Part shown: piece by piece, positions 55,546 through 64,000 of the stretch | Numbering within the stretch: the first letter of the stretch is position 1 | How the letters are laid out: each line of letters begins with the position of its first letter | Assembly (NCBI RefSeq): GCF_020283565.1 | Contig: NC_060060.1 | Span: 25,668,001 to 25,732,000 of the forward strand | Reading direction: 5' to 3' | DNA: 64,000 nucleotides | From: Trifolium pratense | Taxonomy: Eukaryota; Streptophyta; Magnoliopsida; Fabales; Fabaceae | Notes under the pieces: model-generated | Told to the model about the DNA's origin: nothing | What the model saw: only the letters and a program-made list of their open reading frames with translations | Databases searched by the model: none | Position numbers and translations under genes: made by a program

Positions 55546-55556
55546 CTATATAAATA
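55546..55556 (+). promoter_or_regulatory. TATA box of MYB copy A2
   Basis: The same CTATATAAATA as in front of copy A1, about 60 bp before the ATG at 55615. Confidence 0.55.
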
Positions 55557-55614
55557 ATAGCAAGAGGTACCTCTCTACAAAATTTTGAATTCACAAGGCA
55601 ACAACTAAAGAAGA

Positions 55615-56726
55615 ATGGATCAATTTTCAGAAGAATTTGTGAAAAGCTACTCAGATAAATTGTTAGCTCTTTGTTTTGCAAAATCGGTTGAAGAAGAGCA
55701 AGAGCTCAACCAATTATTGTTTAATGACGATAATCTCCATACTCAGTCAAGTGTTGTTGAATCACCTCCATACTCAGATGATCTCACTTCGGCTGACAAG
55801 AACAATGTAAAAAAGAAAGTGAAGCATTGGAATCATGATGAACATAGGTATGTATTTTATTTTAGAATTTATAATTAACTATCAATTTATTTTGCTAAAA
55901 CTATATTTTTAATACTTGTCTCTATTTGTATTAACAACTTTGTAGAGAGTGAGATCATTAAATTTTTAATTTTATTTTTTAATACAAAGAGGGGCTAAAG
56001 CCCCAAGAAAAACGAACTAAATTAATGCGGGATATCAATCCCTATAGTATCAACTAAATTGAATTTTGCTAATAAATATCTTTGTTTTCCTATTTTTCGT
56101 GTAATCAAAATATACATTTAGTTGAATACCGAAAATATATATACACACACTAAGGTGAAATATTTTGATGATTATTACATATAACAATCATATTATGTTG
56201 TATACCCTTAAACTTTGACTCCCCCTTGTTATTTTTTGATATGTGTAGGTTATTTCTGCAAGGGCTCGAGAAGTATGGTCGTGGAAATTGGAAAAAAATA
56301 TCAAAACATGTTGTTACAAAAACTCATACACAAGTTGCTAGTCATGCTCAAAAATACTTCCTTCGTCAAGATGTTGCAATGAAGAAGAGGAAACGAACAA
56401 GCATTCATGACATAACCGAATGGAATGAAAATGTTCAGCCTCTTGTATATAAGGACTACAATTCAACTCCTCCTCCTCCTCCTAATGTTGAAATGCATCA
56501 AATCCATGACACAACAGGATTGAATGGAAATTTCCACCCTCTTCTTTATAAGGACTACAATCCAACTCCTCCTCCAAATGTTGAAATAGATCAAATCCAT
56601 GACACAATCGAATGGAATGGAATTTTTCACCCTCTTCTTTATAAGGACTACAATCCAACTCCTCCTCCTCCAAATGTTGAAATGCCTCAAATTCATAAGG
56701 AGTTTTTGTTTCCTTGTATTGTTTAG
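55615..56726 (+). CDS. SHAQKYF-class single-repeat MYB transcription factor, copy A2 (236 aa)
   Basis: Exons 55615-55847 and 56249-56726. Every splice site and the whole translation agree with copy A1, 9116 bp upstream, and the intron also appears unchanged. The promoter is shared only up to about 75 bp before the ATG; further upstream the two copies have diverged, so their regulation may differ. MYB repeat HWNHDEH ... SHAQKYFLRQ and the three C-terminal proline-rich repeats are as in A1. It is either a very recent duplicate, a copy homogenised by gene conversion, or an assembly duplicate. Confidence 0.85.
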
Positions 56727-56729
56727 TAG

Positions 56730-56976
56730 CTCTGCACTCTTTTCCTTTTATATGTTTTATCCTATTAGGTTTTTCTTAAAAGGTTTTTAATGAGGCAGAT
56801 GTTGAGAGTCCTTGAATGTTTTAATTGGGTTTTGGCATATAGACCTCCCAGAATATGTATTATTCATTTTGTTTGTTAATAATAATTTTAGAGTGCTGCA
56901 AATGATAGGTGACAACTATGGGGTGCCAACCTAGTTGGGATGTCACGGATTGTCATATGATGCCTTTGCACTCTAT
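56730..56976 (+). repeat. LINE 3'-UTR fragment after MYB copy A2
   Basis: Duplicate of 47614-47860. Confidence 0.6.
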
Positions 56977-58235
56977 TTTTTTATATTTTATTTTGAAAAC
57001 TATCATATTAATTAGAAGAGTTTAAATATAATAATCTAGGTCTTATATGTTTTGGGCTTAAACTCATGTTAAAACCGTTTGTACCTATAATTAATGTCCT
57101 TCTTCTAATTCAATTATAATAAACAATTTATATCCTTTCAATATGAAGAAACTTACGTAAAACAACAAAATATAATGTGGTGAGGCCTAAGTTGCCCTTT
57201 GATAGAATTGTGGGTAACTTTGGTGCAAATAAATTAGTTGGATGTTGGCGTGTATATTTTCGTGCACCATGTTGATTTTGGTGAATGAAAATATTCTAAC
57301 TTAGAAAGTTTTTTAGGTTTATGGCCCGTTTACATTAACTTATTTTTAAGTTTATGCAAATGGCTTATGCAATTTTTATGTATTATTATAAGTTTGTCAA
57401 GGTAGTTTATGATAAATTAGCGTATAAAATAACTTAAAACCTAATTTATATTGCATAAACTATTTGTATAAGTTAAAAAATAAGCTAATCTAAACCTTAG
57501 TCTCAAATGTTGTGGAAGTTGCATTTTTAAAAGTTATTCAAAGTATAGTTTAACATATTACAATTTTCCGGAGAGTCTGTTCTTTTGGGAAGTAACTTGA
57601 AATAATTTGTAGTGTAGAATAAAAAAAATTGAGATGTTTTGGAAATAATTTCAAACAATGAATTAGACATGTTATTCTAGTGCTTGTCATGAAAAAAATA
57701 TTTTTTCTTCCCTTCAAAGTATCTTTCTCTTCGTTGGAGACAAAAAAGTTCATTGATCCCAAAATCTAATAATGGCAGCTCCCCTTTTAAGTTTATGTTA
57801 TTAATTCAATGTTTAGAAACTAAATCCTTAAAGACAAAAGATCAAAAGTGTGGCAAAAGTTTGGTGAGAACGCAAGGGATTAAAACATGAATGTTTTAGG
57901 TGTTATTAGTTACTTCTACGGTGAGAAGCAAGTGACGATCAATATTCATTAGAGTGAATAATGAATAGGAGAATTGAATTTAGAAGGAGAAGAGGGGTAC
58001 TGAATAGTAAGAATTTAGGAGAGCGCTTACTATTCTCAATTTGACGGACTTTAATGGTGTTAAGTGGCAAGAGAGGTTTGTGTCATGTGAGAAAATAGAG
58101 GGGGTGTTAATTACATATGGATAAAGTTCAAGGGAGGTTAGTGTATTTTTCGCTTAAATTAATGTTTAATTAGAAATTGAATCCTTAAAGACAAAAGATC
58201 GAGAACAAGTTGTAGTTATCAAGTTCCAAATTGTG

Positions 58236-59247
58236 CAAGAGCTCAACCAATTATTGTTTAATGACGATAATCTCCATACTCAGTCAAGTGTTGTTGAATC
58301 ACCTCCATACTCAGATGATCTCACTTCGGCTGACAAGAACAATGTAAAAAAGAAAGTGAAGCATTGGAATCATGATGAACATAGGTATGTATTTTATTTT
58401 AGAATTTATAATTAACTATCAATTTATTTTGCTAAAACTATATTTTTAATACTTGTCTCTATTTGTATTAACAACTTTGTAGAGAGTGAGATCATTAAAT
58501 TTTTTATTTTATTTTTTAATACAAAGAGGGGCATAAGAAAAACGAACTAAATTAATGCGAGACATCAATCCTTATAGTATCAACTAAATTGAATTTTGCT
58601 AATAAATATCTTTGTTTTCCTATTTTTCGTGTAATCAAAATATACATTTAGTTGAATACCAAAAATATATATACACACACTAAGGTGAAATATTTTGATG
58701 ACTACATATAACAATCATATTATGTTGTATACCCTTAAACTTTGACTCCCCCTTGTTATTTTTTGATATGTGTAGGTTATTTCTGCAAGGGCTCGAGAAA
58801 TATGGTCGTGGAAATTGGAAAAAAATATCAAAACATGTTGTTACAAAAACTCATACACAAGTTGCTAGTCATGCTCAAAAATACTTCCTTCGTCAAGATG
58901 ATGCAATGAAGAAGAGGAAACGAACAAGCATTCATGACATAACCGAATGGAATGAAAATGTTCAGCCTCTTGTATATAAGGACTACAATTCAACTCCTCC
59001 TCCTCCTAATGTTGAAATCCATCAAATTCATGACACAACAGAATTGAATGGAAATTTCCACCCTCTTCTTTATAAGGACTACAATCCAACTCCTACTCCA
59101 AATGTTGAAATACATCAAATCCATGACACAATCGAATGGAATGGAATTTTTCACCCTCTTCTTTATAAGGACTACAATCAAACTCCTCCTCCAAATGTTG
59201 AAATGCCTCAAATTCATAAGGAGTTTTTATTTCCTTGTATTGTTTAG
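58236..59247 (+). pseudogene. 5'-truncated MYB copy B2
   Basis: Exon remnants 58236-58384 and 58776-59247. Same truncation at codon 30, same missing ATG and same sequence as B1, 9116 bp upstream. It shows that the truncated copy was part of the unit before the larger duplication. Confidence 0.8.
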
Positions 59248-59250
59248 TAG

Positions 59251-59496
59251 CTCTGCACTCTTTTCCTTTTATATGTTTTATCCTATTAGGTTTTTCTTAA
59301 AAGGTTTTTAATGAGGCAGATGTTGAGAGTCCTTCAATGTTTTTATTGGGTTTTGGCATATAGACCTCCCAGAATATGTATTATTCATTTTGTTTGTTAA
59401 TAATAATTTTAGAGTGCTGCAAATGATAGGTAACAACTATGGGGTGCCAACCTAGTTGGGATGTCACGGATTGTCATATGATGCCTTTGCCCTCTA
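59251..59496 (+). repeat. LINE 3'-UTR fragment after MYB copy B2
   Basis: Duplicate of 50135-50380. Confidence 0.6.
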
Positions 59497-60188
59497 TTTT
59501 TTTATATTTTCTTTTGTAAACTATCATATTAATCAGAAGAGTTTAAATATAATAATATAGGTCTTATATGTTTTGGGCTTAAACTCATGTTAAAACCGTT
59601 TGTACCTATAATTAATGTCCTTCTTCTAATTTAATTATAATAAACAATTTATATCCTCTCAATATGAAGAAACTTACGTAAAACAACAAAATATAATGTG
59701 GTGAGGCCTAAGTTGCCCTTTGATAGAATTGTGGCTAACTTTGGTGCAAATAAATTAGTTGGATGTTGGCGTGTATATTTTCGTGCACCATGTTGATTTT
59801 GGTGAATGAAAATATTCTAACTTAGAAAGTTTTTTAGGTTTATGGCCCGTTTACATTAATTTATTTTTAAGTTTATTCAAACGACTTATGCAATTTTTAT
59901 GTATTATTATAAGTTTGTCATGGTAGTTTATGATAAATTAGCGTATAAAATAACTTATAACCTAATTTATATTGCATAAACTGTTTGTATAAGTTCAAAA
60001 ATAAGCCGGGCATTGTCATAAATGTTGTGGAAGTTGCATTTTTAAAAGTTATTCAAAGTATAGTTTAACATATTACAATTTTCCGGAGAGACTGTTCTTT
60101 TGGGAAGTAATCTGAAATAATTTGTAGTATAGAATAAAAAAAATTGAGATGTTTTGGAAATAATTTCAAACAATGAATTAGACATGTT

Positions 60189-60414
60189 TTTTTTTTTATA
60201 GTAAAAAGTTTATAGCATTTCATTATTTAGAATATGTTAACAATACAAGTGGGTATATCAATGAAAATGTGGAAACTAGCTATAAAAGTGGTCACCCTTG
60301 CTAGCGCATGAGCAACCTCATTGGCTTGTCTCCTAATAAACTCAACACTAGAGTTTTTAAAATAAATTTTATGCAAACGATCACAATCTCTAATAACATC
60401 ACCAAGTTCAACCC
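60189..60414 (-). mobile_element. Very short LINE insertion with target duplication (unit 2)
   Basis: Duplicate of 51073-51298, with TAGACATGTT on both sides; the empty site in this unit is at 57664-57673. Confidence 0.9.
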
Positions 60415-60999
60415 TAGACATGTTATTCTAGTGCTTGTCATGAAAAAATATTTTTTCCTCCCTCAAAGTATCTTTCTCTTCGTTGGAGACAAAAAAGTTC
60501 ATTGATCCCAAAATCTAATAATGGCAGCCCCCCTTTTAAGTTTATGTCATTAATTCAATGTTTAGAAACTAAATCCTTAAAGACAAAATATCAAAAGTGT
60601 GGCAAAAACGAAAGCGACGTTACCGAGTTTCGTGAGAACGAAAGGGATTAAAACATGAATGTTTTAGGTGTTGTTAGTTACTTCCATGGTGAGAAGCAAG
60701 TGACGATCAATATTCCTTGGAGTGAATACTGAATAGGCGAATTGAATTTAGAAGGAGAAGAGGGGTACTCAATAGTAAGAATTTAGGAGAGCGCTTACTA
60801 TTCGATCTCAATTTGACGGACTTTAATGGTGTTAAGTGGCAAGAGAGGTTTGTGTCATGTGAGAAAATAGAGGGAGTGTTAATTACATATGGATAAAGTT
60901 CAAGGGAGGTTATTGTATTTTTCGCTTAAATTAATGTCTAATTAGAAATTGAATCCTTAAAGACAAAAGATCGAGAACAAGTTGTAGTTACGCAGAAAG

Positions 61000-61277
61000 C
61001 CATTTGAGTGATTAAATACATATCTGAAATTCAAGAAAAGTTGGTGGATTTAGCTTTTGCTGTTCGAAATAATGATGAATTGAATGTTGAAAATCTGTCA
61101 GGTTAAAAAACAAAAGGTCGACCAAAAGGATCCAAGCCAAAAGGAGGAGTTGAAATTGCAAAGAAGCCTCGTTATTATCAAGTTCCAAATTGTGGTGGAA
61201 CTAATAATAATGCGCGAAATCGTTCAAATAAAAAGAAAAATATTGAAGTATTACCATCTCAATTTTCTAATAACTAA
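61000..61277 (+). pseudogene. FAR1/MULE-transposase C-terminal fragment (unit 2)
   Basis: Duplicate of 51884-52161 with the same in-frame stop before KTKGRPKGSK. Confidence 0.6.
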
Positions 61278-61885
61278 GTATATTGATACATTTTGTATTT
61301 AGGATGATGAGTCGGAGAAAATGAAGCATGAGTTGGCAAAGTGACAAAAAAAAGTGAGAAGAGTGTCTTATTGCGAGATATGAGAGGAACAAATATAAAC
61401 CATCCGATCAAAACTAACGGTCCGATTAAATTCCAGTTTTTAAGTAGCTTTTACTCTTCTTACACCCAAATGACCCAATCCATTTGCCTCTGCATCTCTG
61501 CACCTTTTCTCCGTCGTCGCTTTTAGCAATTTTCTCATTTGTAGTTTGATCTGTTAAGTTTTCTATTTCTAAATCATTGATTACTCCAATGCATACTTCT
61601 ACCTTGTGATTGATGTTGTTGTTCAGGCAATGCTTCTCAAAATCAATTGAAAGTTCTTATAACTAAATGTCAATTATAGGGAAAGCTAACTTTATTGGTA
61701 GGATTATGTTTTGCTGTATGGTGAATCTCTTTCTTTTTAGATTTCTAGTGGTCTTTTGTCCATAAAGACAAAAGAAATGGGCAGGAAAATATTTGCAATG
61801 TACATTTGAACTAAAATTTAGGATACGTTCGTTATTTATTCATTTGAATGGTTTGATCTAATATAAGTGATTGTACCTGATCAGA

Positions 61886-62286
61886 ACGTGCAACAACGCC
61901 GGTGTTTGTTCTCGAATGCCCCTGTTGAAACTGAGGGGGATTGTGTACCTGCAGACACTCCGACGCTCAAGTCAGTTTAAGTGTGGAGTGAGGTTTTCTT
62001 AGCTAGATAATACGTACCTTGAGAAATGGTGATTGGTTCCGTATATATAGCCCCCACTGGGCTAAGGCCCTTGATGGCATTAATGGCCTGCCGGAAAACG
62101 GCTGGAGAGCCATGATGAACAGTTAATGCTCATCATTCTGGTAAAAGCCGTTACAATACGCGTTGGCATTGTGGTCGTTGGTGGATTGAATATGCCGCCG
62201 AGCATCCTTGTGTTAGGGCTTGCTCGGAAGCCGTTACTCGTGGTCCTTCTATATCCGAGCTTCTAATCCCAGTCCAGAACAATAAG
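61886..62286. repeat. GC-rich repeat, probable LTR relic (unit 2)
   Basis: Duplicate of 52770-53170. Confidence 0.35.
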
Positions 62287-62781
62287 ATTTTGAATATGAG
62301 AGCTTTTAGGTTCGAACACCTATAAATATAGATATATTTATAAATGTTCTTTAAATCTTAAGGTCTATGTTATCTTAGACTCAGTCACTAGACTGTCTTT
62401 AAATTTTTATTAGGAAAAAAAATAAATAAAGAATACGACATGTATCCCTTCAGATTTTTACCCGTAACAATATATACTCCCTACCTAATAATAGTTTTTT
62501 TTTTCAAGTAATGTAAGGGTTAGATTGACACACTTTTTTGTAAACAAAAAAAAAATACACCTTTTTTTATTTGTTACTATGATATATAGGTATAAAGTTT
62601 CCATCATTAGCAAGAATTATTTTTTTTTTTGAAAAATTGTGGACCATATAAGGTGGATTCTCTTCTACCAACCAAATTTTTTCTATATGCAAGAGTCAAG
62701 AATCTAACTCTGACCACCTACTTAACATGCCCAAAATTCTCGTCACTTTAACCTAATTTATTATTGTTGGTTAGACTCACA

Positions 62782-63530
62782 CTTTTTTTTTTTTGACAAA
62801 CAATAACTTATATCATTTCATTATTCAAAATAGGAGTAATACAAAGAGGTAATACATCAAAGACATAGCGACTAGCCCAAGAAATGACCGCCCTAGCTAA
62901 CGTGTGAGCCACCATGTTCGTTTGTCGCTTAATAAACTTTACCACAAAGTTTGAATTTAAAAACAAAGCATTCCTAATGTTACAATTGATGGTACTAAAC
63001 TCTGAATTACCAACCCGTAAATTGTAAATAGCGTCAACTACATTCTTAGAATCCGTTTCAAAAATGACATGAGTAATGCGTTTATGCTCCATTTCTTTTA
63101 TTGCTTCAAGTAAAGTTATTGCTTCTCCTTCAATTATAGAGCTTTTACCTTGGTTCCAAGAAGTTTCCGCCATCACAAAATTACCTGTATGGTCTCGCAA
63201 AATCCAGCCCGCACTTGTTTTATTTAAATCGCTATGGAAACCTGCATCCACATTGCACTTATGCCATCCCATTGGAGGCCTCTGCCACCGAAGTAGCTGC
63301 TGTTGTTGATCAGCGCTATGTGTACCAAGCTGTTGGCAGTTCTGCGCTATGTTCCAATCACTCCTGCGTCCTTCCTCATGCTCACCATTCCACACTTTAT
63401 TATTTCTATTACTCCATAATAACCAAACCAACACAGCATATTGGCCAGCCACTTCCTTATCCTCATTTTTGCATATATCCAATATCACTTCATCAGCTTT
63501 TCTCATGTTTCCCATACGGCCACGCACTTT
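62782..63530 (-). pseudogene. LINE RNase H-like fragment (unit 2, open frame)
   Basis: A T-run at about 62780-62794 marks the A-tail. The minus strand has a 239-codon frame with the RNase H-like fold of plant LINEs: HKCNVDAGFHSDLNKTSAGW, ILRDHTGNFVMAETSW, the acidic EGEAITLLEAIKEME, VIFETDSKNVVDAIYN and VKFIKRQTNMVAHTLAR. The RT is absent and the ATG is fortuitous. It is a 5'-truncated insertion, not a host gene, although the frame is intact here and broken in unit 1. Confidence 0.75.
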
Positions 63531-63718
63531 TAAGTATAGGGAAATATGAAATATGGTGTTTCAAAAATAAAAATAAAAGAAATCTCACGACCTCTCTAAT
63601 AATGTCACTAGTAGTTACAAATTTGAGCTACATTTAAGGGACCACTTAAATAATTTTGTTTATTTTCAAAAAGAATTGTTGACTTTTATGAATTTAATTT
63701 GTATACACCAATTTAGTC

Positions 63719-64000
63719 AAACTTAATATATTTTTTATTCAAGTAAATTTGATATTAGATATACTCTATCATACTTTTTAGATATGACTCATTTCTTTTA
63801 TTTTTTGTCAGATTTTACTTACTTCACCGCTGAACTTTAAAATACTAGACCAACTTCCTGAGAATCAGAGGGTTAACAAAAAAACCTATAATTTAGTAAC
63901 CAGACTCACAGTTTAAGTGTATAAAAATATAGAATTCGGAGTTCGAATTATAACATCTCCAATAATGTTACCGGTAGCTACAAACTGAGCTACTTTTGCA
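63719..64000. repeat. Start of tandem array unit 3
   Basis: The sequence from AAACTTAATATATTTTTTATTC to the window end matches the first 280 bases or so of unit 2 (54569 onward) with few differences. The array therefore continues beyond the window, and a third MYB gene would be expected about 0.8 kb further on. Confidence 0.8.

Larger units (their letters stand above)
54569..63718. repeat. Tandem array unit 2 (9150 bp)
   Basis: Begins and ends with the same word as unit 1 and carries MYB copies A2 and B2 plus the same LINE and FAR1-like fragments. From about 55540 to about 62505 it appears nearly identical to 46424-53389 of unit 1; sequences outside that core differ by many substitutions and indels. 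Confidence 0.85.

Noticed and set aside
62808..63527. 239-codon host gene on the minus strand
   Set aside because: The RNase H-like domain, T-run at the 3' end and presence in both array units mark it as a truncated LINE.

Overview
This window looks like nuclear DNA of a legume (Medicago/Trifolium-like is an inference from gene content and repeat types, not shown). It is AT-rich, has split genes with GT-AG introns and is dense in plant transposons. Five host-type loci can be reconstructed: (1) a three-exon gene at 5612-7614 whose C-terminus matches the plant 'gar2-related' family, with a long 5' leader that itself contains introns; (2) a small Arg/Lys-rich ORF at 14217-14588 on the minus strand; (3) a four-exon RGF/GLV/CLEL signalling-peptide precursor at 32202-36656; (4) a six-exon BSD-domain gene at 38793-43592; (5) SHAQKYF-class single-repeat MYB genes from 46.5 kb to the end. 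A transposase-associated-domain ORF (23614-24225) may be a transposon relic or a domesticated gene.

Layout. 0-8 kb: MITE/SINE-rich flank and the gar2-related gene. 8.2-11.8 kb: a 442-bp tandem duplication whose second copy took a 5'-truncated LINE (17-bp target duplication) and a Mutator-like element (9-bp target duplication). 12.6-19.9 kb: a run of clean non-autonomous insertions (Mutator-like, hAT-like, a solo LTR, MITEs) and a U6 snRNA pseudogene fused to a LINE fragment. 19.9-22.6 kb: a reiterated repeat field split by a CACTA element that carries what looks like an FKBP exon. 23-32 kb: transposon-derived ORF, a nearly perfect 190-bp-arm hairpin, a second U6 pseudogene followed by the same LINE family. 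32.2-36.7 kb: the peptide gene, whose third intron (3.8 kb) is filled with insertions including a 1.6-kb LTR element with identical 168-bp LTRs. 37-44.6 kb: gag relic, MITEs and the BSD gene.

44.67-64 kb is a tandem array: unit 1 (44669-54568), unit 2 (54569-63718) and the first bases of unit 3. Each full unit has one intact MYB gene (A) and one 5'-truncated MYB copy (B), LINE RNase H fragments and a FAR1-like fragment. The core of units 1 and 2 appears almost identical over about 6.9 kb, while the flanks have diverged, which suggests recent homogenisation or an assembly effect.

The most unusual signal is the association, at two places, of a full-length U6 snRNA copy with a 5'-truncated LINE in the same orientation. 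This resembles the U6-L1 chimeras described in mammals. No bacterial-type system, CRISPR array or operon is present. All family names come from reading the sequence and remembered family features; no database search was run.
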